From: DATKCA01 sp035544675
Lineage (GTDB): Bacteria > Acidobacteriota > Thermoanaerobaculia > Gp7-AA8
NCBI GenBank assembly: GCA_035544675.1
Contig: DATKCA010000190.1
Location: forward strand, 1-64,000
Direction: 5' to 3'
DNA length: 64,000 bases
Every line of letters starts with the position of its first letter. Within the stretch, counting starts at the first letter, position 1. The notes under the pieces were generated by a model. That model was not told where the DNA came from and ran no database searches. It saw only the letters and a program-made list of their open reading frames with translations. Position numbers and translations under genes: made by a program. This document shows positions 1-10,100 of this stretch, piece by piece.

Positions 1-135
1 GTAGTGAAGATGGGAGGCCTGATGTTTCTGGATGACGAAGATCGGGCGTTTCCCTTTCCGCGGCTTTCCACCGGCCGGCTCCGGCGTATCGCCGAAGTCG
101 CGCATCTGCTTGTACTTCTTCAGGGGGTCGGGCAT
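1..135 (-). CDS. ligD: DNA ligase D, N-terminal fragment (runs off the left edge)
   Basis: Forty-five codons from an ATG at 135 are visible; the rest lies outside the window. The peptide starts MPDPLKKYKQMRDFGDTPEP and continues to FVIQKHQASHLHY, the signature opening of the LigD 3'-phosphoesterase domain (Y-x-x-x-RDF-x-x-TPEP, then FVxQKHxASxLHYD). It begins 3 bases after the Ku stop codon on the same strand, so the two form the usual bacterial non-homologous end-joining operon. What I cannot see is whether ligase and polymerase domains follow; a stand-alone phosphoesterase protein is possible. Confidence 0.85.
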   Translation of the reverse strand, partial: MPDPLKKYKQMRDFGDTPEPAGGKPRKGKRPIFVIQKHQASHLHY

Positions 136-138
136 GTG

Positions 139-999
139 TTAGGAGGCTCTTCGCCTCTTCGACGAGGCGCGCCGCGTGGTCCGCTTCGCGGTGGTCTTCC
201 GCGCCGGCGCTCGTTTCGCGGGCGCGCGCCCCCCTTCCAGGCTACGCCGCAGCGCCTCCATGATGTCGATGACTTCGCCGCCACGCTCCTCTTCCTTCTC
301 TTCCACCACGATGGCCTTTCCCTTCGACTTGTCGCGGATGCGATCGAGCAGCCGCTCGCGGTATTCGTCCTTGTACTGAAGGGGGTTGAACTTCTTCTCG
401 GTCAGCTCGTCGATGAGCATCTCGGCGAGCTTGATCTCCTTCTCCTTGACGGGTGCGCTCTCGATCTCCATGGCGGCGAAGTCGCGCACCTCGTCCGCAT
501 AGAACATGGTGTGGAGAATGAGCCCGTTCTCGTAAGGCCGGAGGACCACCAGGTGCTCGCGGTTCGCCGACACCCAGCGCGCCAGCGCGACCTTGTTCTG
601 CTTCTTCATGGCCTGCGCGAGCAGTTTGTAAGTCTTTCCGCCGCCCTGCGCCGGCCCGAGGAAATACGCCTTCTCGAAGAAGAGCGGGTCGATCTCGGAG
701 AGGTCGACGAACTCCGTGATGTCGAGCGCGCGGTTGTCATCGCTCTCCAGCGAATCGATCTCCTCGTCCGTGAACGTCACGTATTTGCTCTTGCTGATGG
801 CGTAGCCGCGGATCAATTCGTCGGAGCCGACGATCTCCTCGTGCTCCCCACACCACCACTTCCTGTTCACGCGGCTCCCGCAGCTCTCGTGCAGCAGGTT
901 GAAATGGATGTCCTCGGACTTGGTGGCCGTGTAGAAGCGGACCGGGATATTCACCAGCCCGAACGAGATCGTCGCGTTGCGCAGCGGCCTGAGAGCCAT
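139..999 (-). CDS. ku: Ku DNA end-binding protein
   Basis: Bacterial Ku homodimer, which binds double-strand DNA ends and recruits LigD. The N-terminus (ALRPLRNATISFGLVNIPV) and the body (EIVGSDELIRGYAISKSKYV; ALARWV; LRPYENGLILHTMFYADEVR) are typical of the family, about 286 residues long. The last ~35 residues are a Lys/Arg/Ala-rich tail (AKRAPARKTTAKRTTRRASS), the lysine-rich C-terminal extension known in many bacterial Ku proteins. I chose the ATG at 999 because a GGAGG lies 6 bases upstream; a GTG one codon earlier is also open. Followed 3 bases later by ligD. Confidence 0.96.
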   Translation of the reverse strand: MALRPLRNATISFGLVNIPVRFYTATKSEDIHFNLLHESCGSRVNRKWWCGEHEEIVGSDELIRGYAISKSKYVTFTDEEIDSLESDDNRALDITEFVDLSEIDPLFFEKAYFLGPAQGGGKTYKLLAQAMKKQNKVALARWVSANREHLVVLRPYENGLILHTMFYADEVRDFAAMEIESAPVKEKEIKLAEMLIDELTEKKFNPLQYKDEYRERLLDRIRDKSKGKAIVVEEKEEERGGEVIDIMEALRRSLEGGRAPAKRAPARKTTAKRTTRRASSKRRRAS

Positions 1000-1125
1000 C
1001 ACTCACCTCCGTCGCCTCAGGCATTTGCATTCGGCATTCCAAGCCTGGGCACGCAGAAGTCTAGCATTTCGAACGATTTGCCGATTTAGCGGCCTCATAT
1101 TTGCAGGAGCTGCCACGGCCGAGGT

Positions 1126-3438
1126 ATGTCAGCTTCAATCCGGAGGATGCTGTGGGTCGCATTCGCGGCCTTCACTCTTTTCGTCGCTGCAGGCGTGGGG
1201 CTCACCACCGCCGTTCTGCAACTCGAGAAGCGCCAGGAGTTTGAGCTTCTCCGCGAGGTGAGGCCTCTGCTGGATGCTGTCCGCGTCATGGACGCGAAGC
1301 TCAACGCCATCGTGTCGTCCTCGCGAGCCTACCTGCTCACTCAGCAGACCCAGTTCATCCAGCAGTACGACGAGGCGGTCGCCCAGTTCTCCGAAGCGGA
1401 GATGATGGCGGCGCAAACGGCCTCCGAGCTGCGCGACATCCGCCAGGTCAGCGAGATGAGCCGTCACTTCGAGGAGGTCCGGACACTCACCGACCGCCAG
1501 ATCGCGCTGGTGGGGGAGAAGAAGTTCTCGGAGGCGCTCGACCTCATGATCGAGACGGCCAGAGTGCGGCGCGTGGCCCCCGCTCACGCCCGGATCATCA
1601 TCGACTTCCATCGCGCCGATGACACGGCCCAGCAGGAGAGGATGGACAACTTCCGGCAGTGGGTGATGCTTGTGATGGTCGTATTGGCCGTCACGATCAT
1701 CGCCGCTGCCGCATTCGCGGTCTGGAAGATCGAGCAGACTCTGAGCGGCTCCATCGCGCGGCAGGTCCGCCACACCGAAGCCATGATCGCCGGGATGGTC
1801 GACGGCGTGATGCTCGTCGATGGCGAGGGGAAGACCCTCTTCGTCAACGCCGCCGGGGAAAACCTCCTGGGCCGGTCCGACATCGGCGTGCCCATCTTCA
1901 AACACGCCGAGGTGTACAGGTTGCGCAGCGAGCAGGGACGTCCGCTGGCGGAGAAGGAGCTGCCCGCCGCGCAGGCGCTGGGCACTGGCCGGGCGGTGCA
2001 GGACGTCACGGTCCTCGTGAAACGCGAAGACGGCGACGTGGCCATCTCCATGAGTGCCACGCCGCTACGCGAGGGCGGCAAAACGGCCGGCGTGGTCGTG
2101 ACGTTTCGCGACATTACGCAAAGGCAGCGGCTCGAGGAAGCGATGCAGCTGCAGGCCGAGCGCGCCCAGATCCTCGCCGACGCCGGCGCGTTCTTCTCCA
2201 GCAACATCGATCCGGTCTGGGTCACGCAGGCCATCGCCGAGCGAACTGCCGAGGTCCTCGGAGACTGGGCGGCGGTGATTCTGAAAACGGGCGACGGCAA
2301 GGAGATGCGCGTCGCTTCGATCTACCACCGCGACATGGCCTCGCTCGGACTGGCCTGGTCGTACATCTACCGTCAGCCGCTGACGGTGGGCGAGGGGATC
2401 ATCGGCCAGGTCATCGCCACCGGGTACCCGTCGTTGACGACGAATCTCGGCAACACCGCTCACGCCATCCCGAAGGACATGACCTCGTACCACGCGCCGG
2501 CCATGCAGCTCGCGTCTCTCCTGGTGCTGCCGCTGGGCACGCGGCGGGAGACGCTCGGCGCCCTGGTGATCGCGGCCAACGATCCCGATCGGGCCATGAC
2601 CGACGAGAATCTTCCGCTGGCCGAAATCCTCGCTGAGCGCGCCGCGCTGGCGATCGAGAACGCCAGGCTCTACACGGAACAGGTCGATGCCCGCCGGAAG
2701 GTCGAAGACCTGTCCAGACTGAAGGACGAGTTTCTCTCCATCGCCTCGCACGAGCTGCGAACACCGGTGACGTCGATCAAGGGCTACACCCAGCTGGCGA
2801 AGACGCTCATCCGCGAGAACGACCTCGGCACGTCCGAGGAATATCTGGATATCGCGCTCGACCAGATCGACCGGATGTCACGGCTGATTCTCGAGTTGCT
2901 CGACGTCTCCAGGATCGAGACGGGACGCCTGGAGATCCGCCGCGAGCCGATCCGCTGGATGTCGTTCGTGCGCGACGTCGTCAACCGGCACCACACCGCG
3001 GTGAGCGACCGCCGCTTCCACATGAGCGTTTCCGACGAAACGAAGATCGTCAACGGCGACCGCGACCGCCTCGAACAGGTCCTCGGCAATCTCCTGGAGA
3101 ACGCCGTGAAGTACTCGCCGGACGGCAGCGAGGTGTTCGTCAGCGTCGAAGACAAGGGCGATCACATCACCACTTCGGTCTGCGATCGCGGGATCGGCAT
3201 TCCGGCCGACGAGCTGAACCAGGTGTTCGAACGCTTCCACCGCGGCCGCAAGGTCTCCTCGACGAATTACGGAGGACTCGGTCTCGGGCTGTACATCACC
3301 AGGCAGATCATCGAGCGTCACTCCGGATCGATCTGGGTGGAGAGCAAGGAAGGCTTTGGCACGACGTTCTACTTCACACTGCCCGCCACCCCTGCCGACC
3401 TCCCGGAAGAGGTGCCGGAGATCGTCGCTCGCGCATAA
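1126..3438 (+). CDS. CHASE3/PAS/GAF membrane sensor histidine kinase
   Basis: 770 residues. A first membrane helix (about 8-30), a periplasmic helical CHASE3-like region (to ~180), a second helix (~183-205), a PAS domain (~215-335), a GAF domain (~350-515), then a HisKA/HATPase core. The phospho-accepting His is H542 in SHELRTP; the N box is N655-N659 (NLLENAVKY), G1 is D687-G691 and G2 is G716-G721. No receiver domain is attached and no response regulator is adjacent, so it is an orphan kinase here. It is divergent from ku, with 126 bases between. The start is the first ATG; a GAGG sits immediately before it, too close to be convincing. Confidence 0.9.
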   Translation: MSASIRRMLWVAFAAFTLFVAAGVGLTTAVLQLEKRQEFELLREVRPLLDAVRVMDAKLNAIVSSSRAYLLTQQTQFIQQYDEAVAQFSEAEMMAAQTASELRDIRQVSEMSRHFEEVRTLTDRQIALVGEKKFSEALDLMIETARVRRVAPAHARIIIDFHRADDTAQQERMDNFRQWVMLVMVVLAVTIIAAAAFAVWKIEQTLSGSIARQVRHTEAMIAGMVDGVMLVDGEGKTLFVNAAGENLLGRSDIGVPIFKHAEVYRLRSEQGRPLAEKELPAAQALGTGRAVQDVTVLVKREDGDVAISMSATPLREGGKTAGVVVTFRDITQRQRLEEAMQLQAERAQILADAGAFFSSNIDPVWVTQAIAERTAEVLGDWAAVILKTGDGKEMRVASIYHRDMASLGLAWSYIYRQPLTVGEGIIGQVIATGYPSLTTNLGNTAHAIPKDMTSYHAPAMQLASLLVLPLGTRRETLGALVIAANDPDRAMTDENLPLAEILAERAALAIENARLYTEQVDARRKVEDLSRLKDEFLSIASHELRTPVTSIKGYTQLAKTLIRENDLGTSEEYLDIALDQIDRMSRLILELLDVSRIETGRLEIRREPIRWMSFVRDVVNRHHTAVSDRRFHMSVSDETKIVNGDRDRLEQVLGNLLENAVKYSPDGSEVFVSVEDKGDHITTSVCDRGIGIPADELNQVFERFHRGRKVSSTNYGGLGLGLYITRQIIERHSGSIWVESKEGFGTTFYFTLPATPADLPEEVPEIVARA

Positions 3439-3447
3439 TCACCACGG

Positions 3448-6400
3448 ATGCTCCTCGCCCTCGTCCTGCACCTCGAGCTGATTCGCCACTCCCTCACCGG
3501 CACGCACTACCGCTACCAGCAGTACCTCGATGGCGTACGCGTGGTGGGTGGGGAGGTGAACGTGACGGTGGGTACGGACGGGAGACGGACGGAAACGCGG
3601 ACGCTGGGTGAAGCGCCAAACGCCGCCAGGAATGGCGCCGCTCCTCACATCTACGTGAACGTCGACGGCGTCGCCACGCCCGCAACCCGCGTGGTCGTCG
3701 ATCACATCGTCCGCTACGTCGATCCGGACGGCGAGGTGATTCGTGAGGAGCCGCTGATCGCCTATGGGAAGCCGGCGCGCGTGTTCGATCCGAACCCGGT
3801 GACGAAGCTGAACGCGCCGTCCCTGCAGAACATGAACGACTCGGCTTCCGCGGTGCCGGATGAGGCGTACAGCGACGTCATGCTCGAGCGGACGAACGAG
3901 TCGGGACCGCTGGGCGGGCCGTTCGTCCAGATCGTCGACGTCTCGCTTCCGGCCATCCCGCCGGTCGACGCGGCCGGGCCGCTCCTGTTCCACCGCGGCG
4001 AGGACGGCTTCGAGGACGTCAACGCGTACTTTCACATCGATAAACTGCAGATGTACCTGCAGTCGCTGGGATACCGCGACGAGCGGGCCGTCGCCGCATA
4101 TCCGGTGGAAGTCGACACCCATGCCGCGAACGGCGCGGACGACTCGTTCTTCCTCAGCTCGGCCAGCGCGGGGAGAGGATCGCTGTTCTTCGGCGTGGGC
4201 GGTACCGATGACGCGGAGGACAGCGACCTGATCGCGCACGAGTACGCGCACGTGATGCACGAGTGGATCGCCCCGGGAACGTTTCTCGGACCTCTGGACA
4301 CGGAGGGTCGCGCCATCAGCGAGGGCTTCGCGGACTACTGGGCGTTCTCGGCGAAGTACGAGGCGGCGCTCGCATCGGGACGCGATCCGTTCTGCTTCGC
4401 GGACTGGGATGCGCGATGCGGTGACGACGCCCCGTCGGAGCGGTGCGGGTATCCGCCCGGCGCGGACTGCCTCCGCCGCGTCGACAGCCCGAAACGAAGG
4501 GCGGACTTCATCACGGGCGCGGGTCCCGGCACCGAGCATCGCAACGGCGAGATCTGGTCGTCGGCGCTGCGCGAGATCTTCGTCGCCCTGGCCGGCCGGC
4601 ACGGCCGCGAGGCGGCCAAGCGGCTGGCCGACACGCTCGTGGTCGAGTCGCTCTTCGGCGCGCAGCCGAATCCGTCGTTCGAGGGCATTGCCCGCAGGAT
4701 GATCGCGGCCGATCGGCTGCTGACGGGCGGCGCCAGCGCCGATGTTGTGTGCGCGGCGATGACCTCCCGCGGCATTCTGGAGAGCTGCGCGGTCCCGCTT
4801 GGCGAGATCACACTCTTCCAGAGCCCGGAGCAGGGCATCGAGATCCCCGACAACTCCGCGGCCGGGATCACCGCGGCCAGGACGATCTCCGACACGCGTG
4901 ACATCGAGCGGATCCTCGTCAGCGTCAACATCCGCCATCCCGCGCGAGGCGACCTCCGCCTCGTCCTGGTCGCGCCGGATGGAACGGAGACGCTGCTGCA
5001 GAACCCCTCGGGCGATCGCGGCGCGGACGTCAACACGACGTACGGACGCGACTCCAATCCGGTCGACAGTCTGGAGCGGCTGCGCGGTCGCAGCGCGGCC
5101 GGCGTGTGGCGGCTGCGCGTCATCGATCTGCGCGTTCTCGATGTTGGCACGCTGCTCTCGTGGAGCCTGGCCATTCAGTTCGCCGGCGACGAGCCGTCCG
5201 CGACGCGGCCGGTGCGAAGCGAGTCACGCCGCGTCATCGCCGCCGCGGCGAGCGTGCCGGCCTGGGTGACCGACCTGCGGCTGTTTTCCGCCCGCGACAC
5301 GACCGCGAGCCTCGTCTTCACCCCCTCCGGCGCCGACGGAAGGACGGCCTTCGCGGCGGTGAACGTGCAGATCCCGGCAGGAACCACCGTGGCGTTCGAC
5401 GACGTCGTGCGCTCGCTCTTCGGCACATCCGGAATCGGGCAGATCGAGATCGGCGGCGACGCGCTGGCCACGAGCCGGACGTACACGCGCACCGGCTCCG
5501 GAACCTTCGGCCAGTTCATTCCAGCCGTGCCCGCAGCCGAAGCGGCGAGCTCGGCATTTCTCCCGCGCCTTCAGAACAGCGCGGCCTTCCGCTCGAACCT
5601 CGGCTTCGCGGAAGCGGCGGGGGAGCGCGGCGTGGTCCGCGTGCGGCTCTACGAAGGGGAGCGCGGCACGCTCCTCTCTTCGACCGACTACACCATCGAG
5701 CCGTTCGGCCACGTCCAGGTTCCGGCCGCCGGCGCGGAAACACTCGTCGCCGAGTTGGATGTCGTCGAGGGGCCGGCGCGCCTGATCGCGTACGCCTCGG
5801 TCATCGACAACATGTCGGGCGATCCGATGTTCCTGCTCGCGACGCGTGCCGGGCCCGGGCCCGGAATTGCTCCGGCCATCAGTGCGCGCGGCGCCGCCGG
5901 TACGGAGTGGCGAAGCGAGCTGTGGGTGACGAGCGGAGACTCTTCGCTTCCGTTCGCCCCGTTCCAGGTGCGATATGACGGCGCGGCCGCGGAGCTGCGC
6001 GAGAGGTCGCCGCGCACGGTTCTGGAGAGGAGTCCCGATGCGGTGGCCGATCTGTTCGGAAGGCCGGGCACACGCGGCGCCATGAGTCACGACGAGACTC
6101 GCATGTTCTTCACGCAGCGCGTCTACACGACGGGACCGCGAGGATCGTTCGGTCAGAGCGTGCCGTTCGCCTCGCCGTCGAGCGAGTCGCGGGAACTGCT
6201 GCACATCGAGAGCTCGGACGATTTCCGAACGAACATCGGCGCGGTGACCGACACGGAGTCGGAGGTGCGGTTCGTCGTCTTCGATTCCGCCGGGCGGGAG
6301 CTCTCGCGGAGCGATCACACACTGGCGGCCGGAGGCCTCGTCCAGTTCACCGTGCCGGGGCCGGTGAGGAACGGGCGAGTTCGCGTCGACGTCCTGGCCG

Positions 6401-6471
6401 GTCGCGTCTATCCCTATGCATCCATTGTGGATAACCGCTCCGGCGATCCCGCCTTCGTGCCCGGTCAATAG
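3448..6471 (+). CDS. Secreted zinc metalloprotease with P-domain and two C-terminal modules
   Basis: 1007 residues. An FTP-like propeptide region starts almost at once (LTGTHYRYQQYLDGVRVVGG), preceded by only ~12 hydrophobic residues, so the signal peptide is short or the real start is missed. The catalytic zinc site is HEYAH (H264, E265, H268), with a third-ligand candidate E292 in EGFADYW, as in fungalysin/thermolysin-like (M36/M4) enzymes. Residues ~455-580 resemble a proprotein-convertase P-domain (RGDLRLVLVAPDGTETLL). Residues ~605-1007 hold two copies of a beta-rich module ending in YAS(V/I)(I/V)DN-x-SGDP. It begins 9 bases after the kinase gene. Function: extracellular proteolysis, inferred. 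Confidence 0.85.
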   Translation: MLLALVLHLELIRHSLTGTHYRYQQYLDGVRVVGGEVNVTVGTDGRRTETRTLGEAPNAARNGAAPHIYVNVDGVATPATRVVVDHIVRYVDPDGEVIREEPLIAYGKPARVFDPNPVTKLNAPSLQNMNDSASAVPDEAYSDVMLERTNESGPLGGPFVQIVDVSLPAIPPVDAAGPLLFHRGEDGFEDVNAYFHIDKLQMYLQSLGYRDERAVAAYPVEVDTHAANGADDSFFLSSASAGRGSLFFGVGGTDDAEDSDLIAHEYAHVMHEWIAPGTFLGPLDTEGRAISEGFADYWAFSAKYEAALASGRDPFCFADWDARCGDDAPSERCGYPPGADCLRRVDSPKRRADFITGAGPGTEHRNGEIWSSALREIFVALAGRHGREAAKRLADTLVVESLFGAQPNPSFEGIARRMIAADRLLTGGASADVVCAAMTSRGILESCAVPLGEITLFQSPEQGIEIPDNSAAGITAARTISDTRDIERILVSVNIRHPARGDLRLVLVAPDGTETLLQNPSGDRGADVNTTYGRDSNPVDSLERLRGRSAAGVWRLRVIDLRVLDVGTLLSWSLAIQFAGDEPSATRPVRSESRRVIAAAASVPAWVTDLRLFSARDTTASLVFTPSGADGRTAFAAVNVQIPAGTTVAFDDVVRSLFGTSGIGQIEIGGDALATSRTYTRTGSGTFGQFIPAVPAAEAASSAFLPRLQNSAAFRSNLGFAEAAGERGVVRVRLYEGERGTLLSSTDYTIEPFGHVQVPAAGAETLVAELDVVEGPARLIAYASVIDNMSGDPMFLLATRAGPGPGIAPAISARGAAGTEWRSELWVTSGDSSLPFAPFQVRYDGAAAELRERSPRTVLERSPDAVADLFGRPGTRGAMSHDETRMFFTQRVYTTGPRGSFGQSVPFASPSSESRELLHIESSDDFRTNIGAVTDTESEVRFVVFDSAGRELSRSDHTLAAGGLVQFTVPGPVRNGRVRVDVLAGRVYPYASIVDNRSGDPAFVPGQ

Positions 6472-6492
6472 AGTGCGGTATTCTTCGCCGCC

Positions 6493-7116
6493 ATGTCCGT
6501 GACCCCCGCCGCCGAGCCGCAGTCGCTCTCGCAGCTTCCGATCAGGAAGCTCGACGAGGTGCTGCGCCAGCTGCGCGGCACGCGAAACGACATCATCCGT
6601 TTCGGCGTCTGGAACATCCGCAACCTGACCGACGACGAGTTCAACCGGACCGACGACCGCAAGCTGTTCGGCTATTTCCGGCAGGACCTTTTGGAGATCC
6701 GTTTCCTGTCGAAGGGACGTCGCGTCGACCTCGTTCAGCTGTGGCACTGGTTCGACGATCAGATGAGCGGCACCGAGCCGATGCTCATCGACAGCGAAGA
6801 GGTCTTCCTCAACATTCAGGACAAGGATCTGGAGAAGGTACGGAAGCGCATCGCCGAGATCCAGTCGTTCATCCCGACGCTGCGGTCCGACGACCTCGAG
6901 GCGTTCAAGCGGGTGAAGTACAAGCTGCGGCGGACGGTGATGCGGCTGACGTACGACCTGCATCACCTCTTCAAGCGGCTGGAGAAGTATCGCAAGAACC
7001 TCATGACCGGCGGAGCGATCCCGCGGGCGGAGCGCATCCCGCTCGAGGTGGTGGCCGACATTCCCGAGCCGCCGCCTCTCGGCGATGCCGAGGATGAAGC
7101 GCAGGATTCGGTCTAG
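6493..7116 (+). CDS. Hypothetical protein, 207 aa, no recognised family
   Basis: I do not recognise this family. The product has no signal peptide or membrane helix. It is charged and probably mostly helical, with conspicuous motifs IIRFGVWNIRNL, VQLWHWFDDQM and a basic helical stretch (KRVKYKLRRTVMRLTYDLHHLFKRL) before a Pro/acidic tail. It starts 21 bases after the metalloprotease stop on the same strand and is likely cotranscribed. Its codon use matches its neighbours and no overlapping frame looks better, so I believe it is a real gene. Confidence 0.75.
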   Translation: MSVTPAAEPQSLSQLPIRKLDEVLRQLRGTRNDIIRFGVWNIRNLTDDEFNRTDDRKLFGYFRQDLLEIRFLSKGRRVDLVQLWHWFDDQMSGTEPMLIDSEEVFLNIQDKDLEKVRKRIAEIQSFIPTLRSDDLEAFKRVKYKLRRTVMRLTYDLHHLFKRLEKYRKNLMTGGAIPRAERIPLEVVADIPEPPPLGDAEDEAQDSV

Positions 7117-7126
7117 ACGTTACTCG

Positions 7127-7181
7127 TTAGTCCTTAGAGTTGCGCAGAGGTTCCCTAAGGACTAAGGCCTCTAAGGACTAG
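7127..7181. repeat. Heptamer array pair (TCCTTAG / CTAAGGA) between convergent genes
   Basis: A short left arm (TTAGTCCTTAG, 7127-7137) faces a longer right arm of the reverse complement (CCTAAGGACTAAGG at 7153-7167 and CTAAGGACTAG at 7171-7181). The arms can pair into a hairpin in the RNA of either strand, so it may act as a bidirectional terminator. The right arm contains the TAG stop codon of the minus-strand gene ending at 7178. The same unit recurs at 12.55 and 24.1 kb. Confidence 0.8.
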
Positions 7182-10100
7182 ATTTCCACATGAGCGCGCT
7201 GCCCCTCGGCCACGCTGACCTGGGCGGTGGTCTCCACCTTGTCGCCCGCTCCCAGAATCTGAATCGTGTAGATGCCCGGCGCGATGTTGTCGAGTGTCGT
7301 CACGCCGGGGTTCGGATCGACGGTGAACACGCCGCCCGCGAAGCCTCGCAAGTACTCGCGGCCATCGGCGGCCATGAGCCGCGCCCGTCGCATCGACGAG
7401 CCCCGCGAGCGGACGGTGATCGATCCGCCCGGCGTGAGCCCCACGGTCGGCGACGAGGGTGACACGATCTGTACGGTCTGCGGGGCGTAGCCCTGAGCGG
7501 TGACGGTGGCGCGATACGAGCCCGCCTCCAGCGTGAGCTTCAGCGGCTCGGGCCCGCCGCCGCCGCCGAACCGGAAAGAGCTCTCGAAGACGATCCGGTT
7601 CTGCGGATCCGTCACGCGGACGCGCGCGCTGATGAGACGGCCGTCGCGGGCGTCGACGACGCGCATCGTCACGCCCGGATTGCGCGCCAGCTTGATGTCG
7701 AGGTCGGGCGCGCTGTCTCCCATCGTCAGATCGACGATCTTCGTTCCGTACCCGTCCTTCTCCGCACTGACGTAGTACTTGCCGGACGTCACGCCTTCGA
7801 TGACGAAGGCTCCGGAGGCGTCGGTCATGCCGGCGCGCATCATCGGCGTCATGGCGCCGTCCGGCTGGCGCAGCTGGATGCTCGCCTCGGTAATGACTTC
7901 GCCCGTCGACGAGTCGGTGACCCGTCCGCGCACGACGCCTGCTTTCATGTCGATGTTGAATGTTCCCGAGCCGCGGACCTCGTAGGTGGCGGTGTAGGGG
8001 ACGTTGCGCTGGAGATCGTTGACGGAGACCGTGTAGCTGGCGTCATCGAGGCCGCTCACCTCGTAGTAGCCGTCGCGGCCGGTGGTCGTCCGCGCGGTCG
8101 TCTGGGCCTGTCCCTGCCGCGGGAAGAACCCCACCATCGCGTCGGCGACGGGGCGGCCGTCGCGGGTGACGCGGCCGCTCACCACGGTGCCGGACTTGAA
8201 CTCGATGTCCTGCTGCACGGTGCTCCCCGGCTCGACCTGCACGGAGACCACCGGCGAAGATTTCCCGCCCACCAATCCCATGGTGCGCGCGTTCAGGCGG
8301 ACGGTTCCGGCCGGTGCCGCGTCGATGCGGTAGTTTCCGGAGGCATCGACTGCGCCGGAGGCGAACCCCGAGGAGCCGGACGCGCTCACGGTGGCCTGCG
8401 CCAGCTCTTCAGAGGCCAGTCCGATGACGCGGCCGTAGATCGTCCCGCCGGACTTGACGACGATCCTCACGGGAACACCGGCCGACACGTCGACGTCCTG
8501 AAGTTGAGTGGAGCCGACGCCGCTCTTGCTGGCCATGAACGAGTAGCGTCCCGGCGCAAGACCCTCCATCGTGAAGTTGCCGCCGGCATCCGTCTGCGTC
8601 GATCGTGAGGCGAAGTCGCCCTGAGACGCCGACCTCGCCATCACGGCCGCCTCCGAGACCGGCGAACCGCCTTCCGTGACGACCTGGCCGCTGATCCGCA
8701 CTCCGCTCGAGAGCTGTGCGTCGACGCGGTGTTCGCTGCGGTCGAGCGTGACGGTTTTCTGCGCCTGCAGATAGCCGCTCCGGCTGAAGACGATTGTCTT
8801 CTCGCCGTTCTCGACAGCCTCCATCGTGTATTCGCCGTTTCCGTCCGTGACGACGGAAGCCCCTCCCATCATCGGAGGGAGCGGCATCCGGCTGTCGCCG
8901 GCGCCGACGCGAACGGCGACACCGGCCATGGCCGATCCGTCCGGTCCGGTTACGCGACCGGTCACCTTCGCGCCGCGGTCCATGGTCACTTCGATGTCGG
9001 CGAGCGTCTTTCCCTCCTCCACGGTGAGACCCGGCATCCGTCCCGCCGTGTATCCGGCGGCCTGAATGTTGAGCTGCACCGTGCCGGGTGGGACGTTCTC
9101 GAGCGTGAACGTGCCGTCGTCGGAAGTGAAGGAGCGGAACTGCGGCGGTCCCATCATGCGCACCATGCCGCCACTCGGAGCAGGGCTGATTCCGGCCCGG
9201 AAGGTGGTCACGGGCTGGTTGGTGTTCTTGTCGACGACGCGGCCGGAGACCCTTCCTCCGGGCGGAACTTCGAGGGCGACGTCGTTAGCCGGCGCGGTAA
9301 TCGTCCGGTTGATCTGGATGAACTCCTCTTCCTTCCGCGCCGACAGCATCATCGTGCCGGGATTCAGGTCGGTGAGGCGGAACGATCCGTCCGCCTCCGA
9401 CTGGGTGAGGCTGGCTCCGCTCGACTCGCCGAAGACGTTGATGTTGACCCCTTCGATGCCTACGCCGCCGCGCGTGACGCGCCCGGTGATCTCCACCCCC
9501 GGCTCCAGCGTCACTTCGAGCGGTCTCATCGAGACGCTCACGCTCTGAGCGCGGATGGCTTTTGCCGCAAAGCCGTCGCGGCGGAAGCCGAAGTCGTATG
9601 AGCCTTCCTTCACGCGCATCGTGAACGTGCCGTCGGAGGCCGTGCGAACGTTGTCGTCGGCACGCTCGCGCGTGTTGGTCATGACGAGGCGCTGCATGAC
9701 CACGCCTGCTGGAGCGCCGCTGGTCGGCTGGGCCGTGACGGCCACGTCCGAGAGCGGTTTGCCGTCGCCATCGACGATGAGTCCCGTCACGGTCACGCCC
9801 GCCGGAATCGTCAGGAGGACGCCGCTCTTCCGCTCGCCGGGAGCGAGACGCAGCGTGCTGCTGCGCGCGTCGGGGAAGCCCTTCTTCCGGGCGCTCAGCT
9901 GGATGTCCGAGTCGGGCTCGACACGCAGAACGAACGTGCCGTCGGGCGCCGTCGTGGTCTGCCGCGGCATGGATATCCGCATCGGGATGCCGGACTCGCG
10001 CGAGACCGGATTGGTCACCACTCTCACCCCGCCGAGCGCCTTCTTCTCTTCGTCGTTCACGCTGCCCGTGACCCGGGCCAGCTGCGTCATGATCAGCGTG

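Noticed and set aside
3439..4938. 499-residue minus-strand frame opposite the metalloprotease
   Set aside because: No family motifs, composition typical of a shadow frame, and the plus-strand frame has HEYAH and related motifs.
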